64,000 nucleotides of DNA from Mantis religiosa (taxonomy: Eukaryota > Arthropoda > Insecta > Mantodea > Mantidae). Below the pieces are notes generated by a model that was given only the letters and a program-made list of their open reading frames with translations, was not told the DNA's origin and made no database searches. The translations under genes were made by a program, and so were the position numbers. The DNA is taken from positions 276,424,256 through 276,488,255 of the forward strand of contig CM060950.1 in the NCBI GenBank assembly GCA_030765055.1. The letters are read 5' to 3'. Each line of letters starts with the position of its first letter. Position 1 is the stretch's first letter. Positions 20,819-33,315 of this stretch are shown here, in pieces.

Positions 20819-21505
20819 ATTTTTTTTTAGTTTCTATCACCCTTTATTCATCCACATGTTCCATTACATTTGTAATGTTAAATGTCTTGGTTTTCTTTGT
20901 GTACCATTTGTATTCTTTGACTAACAAGTTATTTTGAATTTTTCAATATGTGATTCAATATCTAAATCTAACAGTTCAATTGTACACTTTCGGAATTGAT
21001 TGTTCATATTGACTGACGTCCTAAAATTTTTATATGTCTTTCAAGTTGATTATTTTCACATAATCGTTTAAATATTTTAGAATAAAATCCTTATTTACAC
21101 TTCTGTTTATGTTATTCTGCACTTTCTAGATTGATTGTGTTTACATATTCACTGAAGTCCTTTAGATACTGTCCCACAAGTGCTGGTTTCCCTACTGGCC
21201 ACTTCCCTCCTTTCTTGCTTATTTGTATCCTTGTTTTTTTTTTTCCTTTGGTGCTTCCATTTGATGCAGTCATAGAGGATGTGATCTGTCGTTTCATCTC
21301 CTCTGCTGTAGGTGCCTGTAGCATCATCGATTACGTGGAATCAATCTTCCATATTCTGCTAAGATGGTAGTGAGGTGTGTTGTTACGTTGATCCTTCGTT
21401 CTAGTTGTTTTGCTACTGTGGTTAAATATTGTTTTCTCTTGTCCTTTTAATGTGTTTTGCCATTCTCTTTCCCAGTTTTTGACGGTCTCCTATTCTTTTC
21501 TTGAT
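20819..21505 (-). mobile_element. 3' end of a second R1/LOA-like element (unit B)
   Basis: On the minus strand, frame-shifted pieces read VKNWEREWQNTLKGQE, then GDETTDHILYDC and KWPVGKPALVGQYLKDFSEYVNTI, the conserved ORF2 C-terminus seen also in the main R1-like element. A ~290-bp 3'UTR then ends in A-rich sequence at ~20819 next to ACAC/ACAT repeats. It is 5'-truncated near a (TG)n tract at 21512-21550. Confidence 0.75.
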
Positions 21506-21545
21506 GGCACTTCTGTGTGCGTGCGTGCGCATGCATGTGTGTGTG

Positions 21546-21985
21546 TTCAGAAATGTATATTCCATAATAGAGTTCAATCACATCTGAAAGTTAAATCCAC
21601 TGCAAAATGGGTTTGCACTTATTCCAGCATATCATATCAACTATCTATTTCAGTTACTAGTGTGAATCTGCATTTCATCGCGCTAATTGTCAGCACAATC
21701 TGTATCGTCTATAGAATGCTGGTAAGTGCGACTATAATTTTTCAAAGGACTTTACTGCCTATTATTGAATGAGTGTCTCTGGAAAATGCTTGTGTTACTA
21801 TTTATTACACAGGTTTCAAGCAGTTAATGTCGGAAAAGTTTTCTGAATTCCCTTTTAATAAAAATTAATGTATTTCAACATGAATATATTTATAAATTGG
21901 TTATACATCAGTATACCTGTTAATTTGAAGAGTGAGTGCCCTTGGAAAGTAGTAGTATATACGAAGGCCAACATCTTTAGAAAAC
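21546..21985. other. No gene recognised (unit B; repeated at 45389-45828)
   Basis: This is AT-rich sequence between the R1-like fragment and the mariner-like relic. An open stretch near 21640-21725 followed by GTAAGT resembles an exon with a donor site, but no family is recognisable. Confidence 0.4.
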
Positions 21986-21999
21986 CAAACCAGGATTAA

Positions 22000-23220
22000 C
22001 TTTAAAACACTTAAATGATTTTATTACTTTTCAAAATATTCCCCCTTAACATCATTACATTTGTGCATTCTATGACATCAGTTCTTTTAGCAATGAGTCA
22101 CTTCAGCTGAGGTACTTCACAAACCAGGTGTTTATAATGTTCGATTGTTTCATCTAGTGATGAAAAGATAATTCCATATTTTTATCTGTAAGTTTTGAAA
22201 AGAAAAGGAAATAAGGTGCTGGGTCAAGTCAGTATTGAGGAAGATCCTTGATGCTGACCGTTGGGACATCCAGATACTCATTGTTATTTTTGCTCTATTT
22301 AACAATGCATTGTCATAATGTATAATTATTTTTTTCCTTTTAGGCGTTTTTCACGAACGCTTTATACCCTTTGCATTAAAATTGTTTTGTATCAAATATG
22401 AAGCAGCAGTAACAGCACTTCTATCTTATAAGCATAGATAGTAGTAATATGGCCCGTTTTAGGAAAAAGCGAAACCATCTTCTTACAGCACATTCGAATT
22501 TGTGGAACTTTTGTAGATTTCGGTTCCGTTTGAAAGACCTAGGGTCAATTGAGTTTTATTTTCATAAAATTAAATATAAAATTACCATTATAGCAGATAC
22601 AAAATTTAATGGCAGTTGTCAGGAGGTGCTGGTTAACACAATATCCAATCACATGCTTGTTTATGTTTACTTGACAGCTTCAGTAATTCCCTATAAAGTG
22701 TTTTCATTTCGTCTTGTTCCTGCTTATAGCTTCTCCGCGCCCTATGACATGGCTGCTAGTGGTCAACGCTCAGCCGCCATTAAATTTTGCGTCTGCCATA
22801 GTAATCATATTGCAAAGAAAATCTTAGGTGCCACTTTGGAATTTTTCCAGAGTTTTTTTGCACCAATCAGTATGTTGTTGTTCTTGATCTGGAGTCAGTT
22901 TATTTGGAATCCATTGACGAAACGTTTTCTAACATCTAAGCATTGATATAAAATGTTTTCATTTTGACTCATACGAATGCTCAATGCCACCTGAATAAAT
23001 TCATTAGATGTCCGTAGATGTTCTTCAAACATTCCTCGAAGAACCACAGTATTTTCATCTGTGTCAGTAGTACTTCGGCGTCCTGCTCAACATTCAACAC
23101 AAAGTAGAAACCAATGTTCTTTGAATTGTCTATACCAATTATAAAATGTTGCCTTAAATAGCGCGGCCTCGCCAAATGTATTTCTAAGCCAAATTTTATA
23201 TTATGTGAGTTATAATGATG
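22000..23220 (-). pseudogene. Mariner-like transposase relic (unit B)
   Basis: On the minus strand a decayed transposase is readable. It has a helix-turn-helix part (AALFKATFYNWYRQFKEHW), a linker with SNEFIQVALSIRMSQNENIL, then TPDQEQQ and DWCKKTLEKF near 22900, and a C-terminal part (IIHYDNALLNRAKI; then DLTQHLISFSF, where mariners have a DLAPCDFFLF-like motif). Many stops and frameshifts are present, and the middle holds non-matching sequence (about 22450-22830) that may be an insertion. I could not identify terminal inverted repeats. Confidence 0.7.
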
Positions 23221-23313
23221 ATTTAGAATCCTGAAAAATCATACCCTGAAATGTTCTCTATTCAAATTAAGTTCTGGCAGAACAGCAAATCTTTAAATTG
23301 TAACGTCACTGAT

Positions 23314-23461
23314 GTTACCTCGCCCAACGATATATCTCGAAGAGAGCGGCCCGGAGATATTTGGTACCTTTAAGTTGCCGCATGGACGTTACCTCGCCCA
23401 AAGATATATCTCGAATAGAGCGTCCCGATGATATTTGATCCCGTTAAGTTGCCGCATTCAT
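23314..23461 (+). repeat. Two 74-bp tandem monomers at the 5' end of J1 (unit B)
   Basis: Copies start at 23314 and 23388 with GTTACCTCGCCC and share GATATATCTCGAA, about 85% alike. They sit directly upstream of the J1 coding sequence, followed by a TATATAA at 23496-23502. Tandem 5' monomers act as promoters in some LINEs; a promoter role here is inference. Confidence 0.8.
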
Positions 23462-23752
23462 GCACGGCTTGCCCTTGCCCACCTCAGGTTACTGTTATAT
23501 AAGGCTTGCTCTCTCGAAGCCAAACCAGCCAGCCCTGCACCGCAGCCCGTCATCTTTGGGGGCACGGTATCCCAGGCGGACCTGGACGAGTTTCAGGCCC
23601 TCTCCCTGTGGTTCGGTGACCTCATACAGCGAACCCTCCTTGCCATACGCAATTGCAAGCTGCAGGCCGAGAACCCCTCACTCACTCCAATGCAAAAGCA
23701 CGCCATAGTGCTAAGAACGCTGGAGAAGCTGTTCCCGGGTTCCGGTAAGTAA
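23461..23752 (+). pseudogene. J1 ORF1 C-terminal remnant (unit B)
   Basis: The frame is open without an ATG from the 5' monomers and reads PAPQPVIFGGTVSQADLDEF, then LSLWFGDLIQRTLLAIRNCK, ending PGSGK at TAA (23750-23752). There is no zinc knuckle, so most of a usual Gag-like ORF1 is missing or this is a shortened form. Identity as ORF1 rests on position, since its stop overlaps the ORF2 start. Confidence 0.6.
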
Positions 23753-23782
23753 TGGCCTCCAGACTCGTCTGGAGGCCATTAC
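23749..23782 (+). promoter_or_regulatory. Perfect 15-bp hairpin enclosing the ORF1 stop / ORF2 start (unit B)
   Basis: GTAATGGCCTCCAGA (23749-23763) pairs without mismatch with TCTGGAGGCCATTAC (23768-23782) around the loop CTCG. The ORF1 stop TAA (23750-23752) and ORF2 ATG (23752-23754) share a base and lie in the 5' arm. An overlapping stop-start with RNA structure is known to couple ORF2 translation to ORF1 in the silkworm SART1 LINE; a similar role here is inference. Confidence 0.85.
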
Positions 23783-25872
23783 GAGCCGCGTTCTGGAACG
23801 CGAACAGCATCCGGGGCCATCATCCCAGGGTCCTTGAGTTTGTCCAGTCATTCGGTATTGATATTCTGATGGTCTGTGGAACCCATCTGGATGCTCCAAC
23901 TATCTTCTCGCTGCCTAGTTATGTCACCCATCGGTCTGATCGGGTAGGCCGACGGGGTGGCGGTACCGCCATCTTCATCAGAAACCATATAACCCACTCT
24001 CCTTTCCCGCTCCCCATACTCCAGCACTTGGAAGCCTATCCCATTCGGCTCGCCATTGGTGGGCTAGACACGCTGCTGGTAGTGGCCTACGATCCCTTTA
24101 TGCACGCTTCTACGAGGCGGACTTCAACCTCCTTCTCGACCTTCACCCAGAGGTATGCATCGCAGGTGATCTAAACGCGAAACATGCCTACTGGCATAGC
24201 CGTACATCCAATACCAAGGGGCGCGGGCTGTACCGCCTCATCAACGGAAGCCCAAACCTTGTCGCGCACGGCCCGAGAGGCCCTACGTTACATCCTGCCA
24301 ACGGTAGTACGGATGTGCTCGACATCATGCTCACTAAAGCTTTCCATTTCATCTATACCTCTCGGTTGTCAACAAACAGGACTCTAACCATGAACCAATC
24401 CTGGTGGACTACATTGTTGATATGCCAGCTCTATTAAACCCAGACTGGACATACGAGGTCGGCTGGGATGCCGCCGTCCTGAACCTGAGCCAGTCCGTAG
24501 ACCCGCGACCTCGCATTGATTCAATTGATGCGCTGGAAGCGGCAGCCTCGGACTTCTCCCAACACATCCTAAATGTTGTACGTGCTCACATTTACCGCAT
24601 TCCCACAAACAAACTCAACCCCACGACCATTCCAAATGAGCTCCGGCAGCTGCTTAAAGCTAAAGCAGCTGTTCGGAAGCTATGGCAGCGTTTCCACCAC
24701 CCCAAGATACAGGCAGTTTACCAGAGGTTCAAATCCCTGTCAAGAAGGCTGCTTCGTGCTCAGCCCTCTGCGTGTATACCTCACAGAAAAGCACCCCTCG
24801 TGGATTATCCGTTCCTTACGGAAGGATTAAAATCAGTACCAGCATCCTCTCCATGGTACTCGAGGGATACTCGCCTTTGAGCCCCAAGAGAAAGCCAGAA
24901 GTTTCGCAGACTATCTAGAGTCTCAATTCGAGCCAGGGAAAGACCCACAGGACAATGACTTCACCGAGCTCGCGGAGGAGGCGGTGGAATACCTCTTTGA
25001 GAACCCCCTCCACCACACGATGTGATCCATATTCCCATTGTCACTCCCAGACAGGTGGCAACCAAAATCTGCAGCCTCAAACCCAATAAATCGCCAGTGC
25101 ATGACGGTGTTACAGCCGTGATGCTCCGGAACCTTCCTGAAAGAGCCGTGATTCATTTGACGCGGGTTTACAATGCATGCCTTTATCTCCGCCACTTTCC
25201 AACTTGTTAGAATGAGGCGAGGGTACTCTGCAGTTTCAAGCCCGGCAAGAATCCGCTCTTCCCATCTAGCTACCGCACCCTCAGTCTCCTCCCAGTAGTC
25301 TCAAAAGTTTTTGAGCGATTGCCCCTGGCCCGCCTGACTTCTCTCTACGAGGAAAGGCATCTCCTACCGGTTCACCACTTCGGGTTCCGTCGGGGCCACT
25401 CCACGACCCTGCAGCTGCTGTGACTGGTGGACAACGCTGCCCTGGGTTTCCAGGATAACCTCAAAACCGTCGCGGTACTCCTGGACGTAGACAAGGCCTT
25501 CGCCACAACGAGTAGTTTCCTCCTGGATCGAACCTCAGGGTGCGGGTCGTAGGTAAACTCTCCTCCGTCAGACCCATAGCGGCTGGAGTCCCGGAAGGCA
25601 GTGTACTGTCGCCGTTACTCTTTGCTGCCTACATGTCTGACTTCCCAACAGAACTTCACACTGTCCTCTGCCAATATAACGACGACGTCCTCACTTTGGC
25701 ACAGAACAAAAACGTCCGTTACTACCTCCCTCCGCTGCAGCGATCACTCTGAGCCATCGGAACGTGGAGTGATAGGTGGAGAATGGCCATTAGCCCTCAG
25801 AAGAGCTCTGCCCTTCTGCTGGGGAAGGTGCTCCGCTGGCGCCCGGAAGGAGACCTGCGGTTGAGGCGGAGA
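23752..25872 (+). pseudogene. J1 ORF2: endonuclease and RT, broken (unit B)
   Basis: It starts at the overlapping ATG (MASRLVWRPLRAAFWNANSI). The endonuclease is readable as NANSIRGHHPRVLEFV, GGTAIFIRNHI and, after a frameshift near 24110, GDLNAKHAYW. The other lesions match those at 1-1939: SNH for SDH, the A-B gap and QYNDD. Confidence 0.85.
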
Positions 25873-26092
25873 TGATGATTGGGTTTTAGGGTGCTCAACA
25901 TTGGGTCATCAGCGCCCTTAAAAACAAGTGGGTTAAAAGCTAAATAAAAGTCTAAAACTCTAGAAATCTACACAATCAAATAAAACTAAGGTAAGAACAC
26001 CGCCATAACGAGGAGGCTTGGTTTAAAATAGAAGTTAAAATCATAAAACCAGACTAAGGTTAAAATGGATAAAAAAACCAAGATACTTGGGA

Positions 26093-29000
26093 TTAAATTC
26101 TAAAACCCACAACTAAAACAAATGCTAAAACTTTGCCCACCACCGTTTCGTCATTCGCGAGGATCTCCGTCAAGTTGGCCGGCAGCTGGAGAGACGTGCG
26201 GAGACGTGCCAGGCTAAAACAACCTAAAGGCAAGTGACGGACCGTTATGTCAGCACTGCACACTGGGCAAACGAGAACCGGGGTCCTATTCAATAAAACG
26301 CCATGGCTAAAATAACAATGTCCAATGCGCAACCGAGCCAAAGTAATCTCCTCTCGCCGAGAAAGGCGACAGGAGGTCACCCAGTTGAACGGAAGCTCCT
26401 TCACCATTCGAAACCTGTTGCCACGCAGAGCGGACCACTCATCGCGTCAGCACGAGAGTGCCGCCCTACGGATAACAAGTCCAAAGTCTTCTGCTGTAAC
26501 GTACGGTATGGTACAACTAGGTTTTATCGCTGCCTCCTTCGCTGCAGAATCCGCAAGATCATTTCCACGCAAGCCAACGTAACCAGGAACCCATGCACAA
26601 ACCACGCTAGCGCCAGTGGCGTGCAGAACGTGTAGGGCGTCCTGGATACGCTGTGCAAGAGGATGGTGGTTGTGCAGCTCACGAAGGCTCTGAAGGGCGC
26701 TCAGCGAATCACTAAGGATAAGGCAGTCACCCAACCTGCTGCGGCGCACATATAAAATGGCTCGGTATATTGCATGGAGCTCCACAGTGTAGACGGAAGT
26801 ACTGCCATGGAGACCGAATGTAAAGGGTTCGATCCCCTGGACATACGCACATCCAACACCAGCAGAGCTCTTGGCCCCGTCAGTATAAAGGACTTAAAAT
26901 CTTCATATCCCGATAAAAACTCTAAAAATAAACTACGGATGCTACACGTGGGCGTCGTAGATTTCCTGTGCACCGTCAGACCCAGATCTACGTAAGGCGC
27001 AGCACGCAACCACGGAGGGTGCATTCGCTCGCCCCTAGGATGCATTCTAGACAGCTCAAGGGCATGCCGCCTAAGAATCTCCCGGAAGCGAAATCCTGAC
27101 GGCTTTGGACTCAGGCGGGTGTTGCTATAACAGGCGTCAAAGGAGGTATCACAAAACGGTGCATAAGTCGGATGCCAAGACATCCCGCTGCATAGCCCGC
27201 AACCGTAATTGCCCAGCAAAAATTCCCGCCGGCATTGTAGGGGAGGCTCTGCCGCTTCAGCATAGAGACTCACAACGGGGCTAGTTGGAAAGGCCCCAGT
27301 AGCTAACCGAAGGCCAGAGTTGTGCACTGGGTCTAATTTCTTAAGCACAGATGGACGAGCTGAAGCATAAACGATGCACCCATGGTCCAGACTGGATCGA
27401 ACCACTGTGCGATACAAGCGAAGCAGCACTGCGCGATCCGCTCCCCATGATTTCCCACTAAGTATCCGCAAGGTATTAAGAGAACGTTCACATCGTGCTT
27501 TCAACTGCGCTATATGTGACGACCAACTAAGCCTTCTATCAAAAACCAGTCGGAGGAACCTAGTTTCATCGGCAAATGGTAAAACATGGCGACCTAGCCG
27601 GAGTAAGGGTGGAAACCGCCTCTTGCGGCGCCAGAAGTTTACGTACACTGTCTTCTCAGTAGAGAATCTAAAGGCATTCTTAGAGCTCCATTCCAGAAGG
27701 TTGTCCAAGCATTGCTGAAGACGACGCTCTAGGAACGGAGTACGCTGAGAAGTACAGCAGACGGCGAAATCGTCCACGAATAAGCACGATGAAACCCCTC
27801 AAGGAACACAATTAGAGATAGAATTAATCACAATAGCAAACAGTGCAACACTCAGGACCGATCCTTGTGAGACCCCGTTCTCTTGAATAAAAAGGTTTGA
27901 ATAAACCGAGTCGACCCTTACTCGGAAAACGCGATTGTTCATGAACTCCCGAAGGAACACGGGTAGGCGCCCATGAATATTCCAGCGGTGCAGGGTGCGT
28001 AACAGACCTGCAAGCCAACAGGTATCATAAGCTTTTTCGAGGTTGAAATATATACCAACAGTTTGGCAGTTCCTGTGAAAGCCGTTCATTATCTGTGTCG
28101 ACATCGACACGAGGTGGCCCACTGTAGAACGCCGACGTCGGAAACCACACTGAATGTTCGTCAGAAGGTTGTGGGTTTCCAGCCACCACAACAACCGCCC
28201 ATTGATCATGCGTTCCATCACCTTGCAGACGCAACTGGTGAAGGATATAGGACGGATGCTGGAAGGCAGATGTCGGTCCTTACCAGGTTTCAAAATGGAA
28301 ACTATGGTGGCTTCCCGCCACTTCTCAGGGAAACTGCCGTCAGCCCACACGTGGTTGTAGACCTCGAGTAGGAAAGCCTTCCCTTCCGGGGAGATATGTT
28401 GTAAGAATTGCACGTGGATACCGTCTGGTCCTGGCGCAGAAGGTCGCGAGGATGAAATTGCATGTTCTAGCTCTGGCATGGCGAACAGGCGATTGTAGTC
28501 TTCAAGGTTTCTAGAGGGAAAGCAGAAACCTTGAGATTCCACCTGATTCTTAATTGAAAGAAAGTCAGGGGCATAATTATTGGAGCTAGACATGTGACCG
28601 AAGGCACTTCCCAGGGTGTTAGCCACATATAACGGATCCACAACGACGCCTGAGGGAGTTTCCAAACCGGCGATTGGAATATGGGTCGATTTTCCGGCCA
28701 CCCGCCGTATCCTATCCCATACTATAGCAGAAGGTGTATGGCGATTAAAAGACGAGAAAAAAGCTTTCCACTATGTCTTTTTGCTTTCCTTAAGTGTTTG
28801 CCTAGACCTGGCACGCATCTTCTTATACTGAATAAGGTTCTCCAGTCTGGGGGTGGCGTTGGAAAACCCTTAGGGCACGCCTACGAGCTCGGACTGCATT
28901 CCGGCAGTCATCCGTCCACCATGGCATAGGATGGCGGCGGGGATAGGGAGACGAACGCGGAATAGATCCTTCTGCGGCGGAAAGTATACGCTCGGTAAGA

Positions 29001-29815
29001 TGTTCAACGAGCTCGTTAATAGATGCGTGCTTCTTATAACTAAAAACCGCCAACTGGGTGTAAAGGGCCCAGTTGGCGTTATCGAAGCGCCAGGTAGGCA
29101 AGCTTGTGGAACAGACGTTGTGTGCTATGAGGCTGATGAGACAAGGGAAGTGGTCACTGGAGTGCACTCCAGAGATGACGTTCCATTGGAGAGAGATTGC
29201 TAACTGCGGTGAGCATATTGCCAAATCCAGATGCGAAAAGGTGTTGAATGCATCGGAAAGGAACGTAGGTTCTCCGGTGTTCAGGAGCACCAGGTTGTTA
29301 CTATCCAGGAAGTCGGAGAGCACTCTCCCTCTCGCAGATGTTCGGGTGGAACCCCGGAGAGGTTGATGGGCACTTAGGTCTCCAACAAACACAAAGGGAG
29401 TGGGCAACTGGCCAAACAGAGTTTGTAGCGCAGTAAGCGATAAGTCTTCTGAAGGTGGAATATAGATACTGCAGACGACCAATTGTATCGTAGGAAGGAT
29501 TATACGTGTAACAACTGACTGGACGGTTGTGCGTACAGGTATATGCTCCACATATACGTCATCTCTAGCGAGGTGCATTGTGCCTCAGTGCGCAGGAATA
29601 CCCTCTTCAGGAGCAAGATGTCGCCGGAAGGGATTATACCGCCTGAGTTGGAAGGGATCATGGGGATATAGCTTAGTCTCCTGTAAGCACACGACTAAAT
29701 GATCGTGCTTACTAAGTAATAAAGAGAGCTCTGGGCGATGTGCCCTAAGCCCACGTATGTTCCACTGTAAGGTCGCTATTGGAACGTTGGAAGAGAATGT
29801 TAAAGTTTAAACCAT
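26093..29815 (-). pseudogene. I-like ORF2, broken (unit B)
   Basis: The domain order and lesions equal those of unit A. The RT reads LAGLLRTLHRWN where unit A has LARLLRTLNRWN, from substitutions corresponding to 4057 and 4075. Confidence 0.87.
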
Positions 29816-29816
29816 T

Positions 29817-31249
29817 TTACGAGGACTTGGAAGGTGGCCGGAATAATTTACCCTTCTTTTTAGGTATAGGGCTAACCTCTTTAACGTCCGAGTTGTCTGG
29901 TCTTTTTCTGGAAGATATCCTGGTAGTATTATCTGTATCCTCCTGTTCCATCTCCTCCACGGATGAAGCCCCTTTACCGATAGAGAACTTTGGTTCCAGG
30001 GCCCCAAACCGATAGGACACGGTGAGCGACTAGGAGGACAGGCGTCGTTCAGAGTCCTCACCTGAGGACTCCTCAGAAGAGGAACTTTTAGAGGCCCTAG
30101 GACTCTTCTTTCGGCTGCCAGGTTTGCTTGTGTCCTTGAGGAAATCCGATTTCTTATAGCTGGTCCTGAATTGCTTAGGTGGGGCATCGTAGAGGACAGG
30201 CTTGCTTGACTTGGAGGTTGAAGCTTTAAACGGTGACTGAGCTGGCGATATCCTTCCTGATGGTGAGTTAACCGTAGTAGATGCAGACAGGTGTGCTTTG
30301 GCCGGCTTCGGAGATTTAGATGGAACATTATCTTTTCTGCTATTGTTGCCTCACCGATATCGCTGGTCTGAGTGGCGATTTCTCTCCTCGGCACAGGCTT
30401 CGCAGCTACAGAGCTGTAAGTAGCTGCCCGAGGGAGGGATGGTATGCGAGTACGCGCAAGTTTCCGGGATTCGCAGAAGGACACCTTCTCTTTCACCCGG
30501 ATCTCTTGGATCGCCTTTTCCTCAGCATAGCGTGGGCAATCTCAAGAGCTAGATGGATGCTTTCCGGTGCAGTTCACACATCTAACCGGCGACGAAAACC
30601 CACCATCGTGCTGTGACATCGCACAGTTGAAACATGTCGGCGCGGCGTTGCAGAAGAAGCTTGTGTGCCCGAAGCCCTGGCATTTGTAACACCTCAAGGG
30701 GTTTGTAATAAAGGGGCACACCTCAATTGTCTCATAACCTTCCCTGATCCTTTGTGGGAGATCGACCCGATCAAAGGTCAGGAAGAGGGTACGGGTAGGC
30801 ACCAATTCCCCTCGCTCTCTACGCTGTACACGGTAAACAGCCGTCACACATTGGTCTTTATGGTTCTCCTCAATTTCCTCGTTGGTCATACCGTCCAACG
30901 CACGGGTGTCAACCACTCCGCGCGAGGAGTTGAGGCTCTTATGGACTATGACCGTCACCGGGTAGCTGCCTAACAGGTTTGCCTTCAGTAGCACTGCTGC
31001 CTGGGAGACAGAATTCGCTTCTACCAGGAGCGTGCCATTGCGTGAACGAGTACAAGACTTCACAGGACCAGCTATCTTATCCAAACCCTTCTGGGTGACG
31101 AAAGGGTTTAAGGACAGAAAGTTCTTGCCTTCTTCTGTTCAAGTGACCACCAAGTAGCGAGGACCACAGAGTTCAGCTGCTTGCTTTCCACAAACCTTCA
31201 CACTTTTGGATTTAGTAGAGTGCACCATTGCGGTAATGTCCTCCACCAT
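29817..31249 (-). pseudogene. I-like ORF1, broken (unit B)
   Basis: The same lesions as in unit A are present: two TGA codons, a frameshift and a TAG. The C-terminal part reads DVKEVSP where unit A has DVNEVSP. Confidence 0.85.
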
Positions 31250-31830
31250 TGCAAACGTCTCCGATGGCGTGTTCACATCCTGTACGCCACCCCGGCTTAG
31301 GTGAGAGTCCTGGCCTGGACCTTACTCACCTTAGGGTCACACCTCCCAGTGTAAAGACAGAGGGACCGAATTGCCTTCAGGAGTGTAACAGCTCATGCAA
31401 TGGCCCCATCCCCGAGACTGACCTTTATCAGCGGATACGAACGCAGTCCTACATGGTAACAAGGGGCTGGGAATTACGCGTTACCCAGTCACCCCTTGCG
31501 CTTCCCACTCCAACCACCCGCGCTATGTTACCCGTCAGACATATGTTCAGGGAGGAAAAAGAAAAAGAACAAAACATAAATGGGGTCAAACACCGAAGTG
31601 GACCATGGTTTGGGCATTTGAAAGAGCACACTCACTTCGCGGAGGAACCCAGTCGAGAGATTACACCACAGCCTCTTCTGCCAGTTTTCGGAGTTACTGA
31701 TGGGCCTTTTCGGTAGCCGTAGCGGTCCTGGGGCACAGGTCCCCGCCGTACATCACCCCATCAGTCAACCTCCTACTTCCTGTTGCGCACCCCTCTGGAC
31801 GAGGACCACAGAACTTGGATTTTGAGGGGC

Positions 31831-32469
31831 CGGTTGAGGCGGAGAAGGATCCCTTGGGTTCGATCCGCCAAATACCCGGTTGTCCGACTGGACCGCGGCC
31901 TCACCTTCACGCCACATGTCCGTGAAAAAATCAGCCTTGACCACGCTGCGCTCAGAAAGTTGTACCCCATATTCCGGTCAACAATGCCCACTCGCCTCAA
32001 ACTACGGGTGTATCATGCGATCATCCCACCACTGATCTTGTATGGATGCGAGGTCTGGGGCTCGCACCACCATCCGCAGACTGCAAGCCGTGCAGAATAG
32101 GGCACTCAGGATGATCTACGATACCGAACGTACGTTTCCATCACACCTCCTATACACCCATTTTGGCATACCTTACGTTGAGGACGTTGTGCGTGCAGGT
32201 TCGCGCACATTGTATGCCAGAATCACACCTCATCCTAACCAACTAGTAAATACACTAGGTCAATATGACCACCGTGCACCAAGAAGGAGAAAGAGCTATC
32301 GCCTCCCCAAAGACGACCTTGGGTGGTGAGTTCATCCTCTCGTCCCTTCACTGGCAAACTCCGTCTGTACCGGCCATACTGGGGCTGGAGTTGACTTGTC
32401 GGCTGACCCCCACCAGTCGAGTCCCTCCGTGTGACCAGAACACGAACTGAACCTAAATGTTCCCTCGAA
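31831..32469 (+). mobile_element. J1, right part (unit B)
   Basis: ORF2 C-terminus in two frames (to 32329) because of the same 8-bp deletion as in unit A, then 3' sequence ending at the unit B / unit C boundary with (ACAT)n. Confidence 0.85.
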
Positions 32470-32577
32470 ACATACATACATACATACATACATACATACA
32501 TACATACATACATACATACATACATACATACATACATACATACATACATACATACATACATACATACATACATACAT

Positions 32578-32616
<39 letters not shown>

Positions 32617-33315
32617 TACATACAGACATATACATACATACATACATACATACATACATACATACATACATACATACATACATACATACATACATACATA
32701 CATACATACATACATACATACATACATACATACATACATACATACATACATACATACATACATACATACATACATACATACATACATACATACATACATA
32801 CATACATACATACATACATACATACATACATACATACATACATACATACATACATACATACATACATACATACATACATACATACATACATACATACATA
32901 CATACATACATACATACATACATACATACATACATACATACATACATACATACATACATACATACATACATACATACATACATACATACATACATACATA
33001 CATACATACATACATACATACATACATACATACATACATACATACATACATACATACATACATACATACATACATACATACATACATACATACATACATA
33101 CATACATACATACATACATACATACATACATACATACATACATACATACATACATACATACATACATACATACATACATACATACATACATACATACATA
33201 CATACATACATACATACATACATACATACATACATACATACATACATACATACATACATACATACATACATACATACATACATACATACATACATACATA
33301 CATACATACATACAT
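32470..33315. repeat. (ACAT)n microsatellite 1 (unit C), 846 bp
   Basis: Forty-two repeats shorter than in unit B. The internal ACAG block (about 32579-32614) lacks the GAGA variant. Confidence 0.98.

Larger units (their letters stand above)
23314..25872 (+). mobile_element. Jockey-like element J1, left part (unit B)
   Basis: This is the most complete J1 left part: 5' monomers, a short ORF1 remnant, and ORF2 down to the 15-bp target-site duplication at 25858-25872, where the I-like element interrupts it. It continues at 31831. Confidence 0.87.
25873..31830 (-). mobile_element. I-like element nested in J1 (unit B)
   Basis: Length is 5,958 bp with the 15-bp duplication at 25858-25872 and 31831-31845, as in unit A. 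It matches the unit C copy at the nine sites where unit A differs. Confidence 0.9.

Noticed and set aside
21640..21730. Possible host exon with a GTAAGT donor and upstream pyrimidine tract
   Set aside because: No recognisable protein family, short length, and it lies between transposon relics. There is no support beyond chance motifs.
22449..22946. 165-residue open frame on + within the mariner-like relic
   Set aside because: No recognisable motif; it runs antisense to readable mariner transposase pieces and probably includes inserted sequence.
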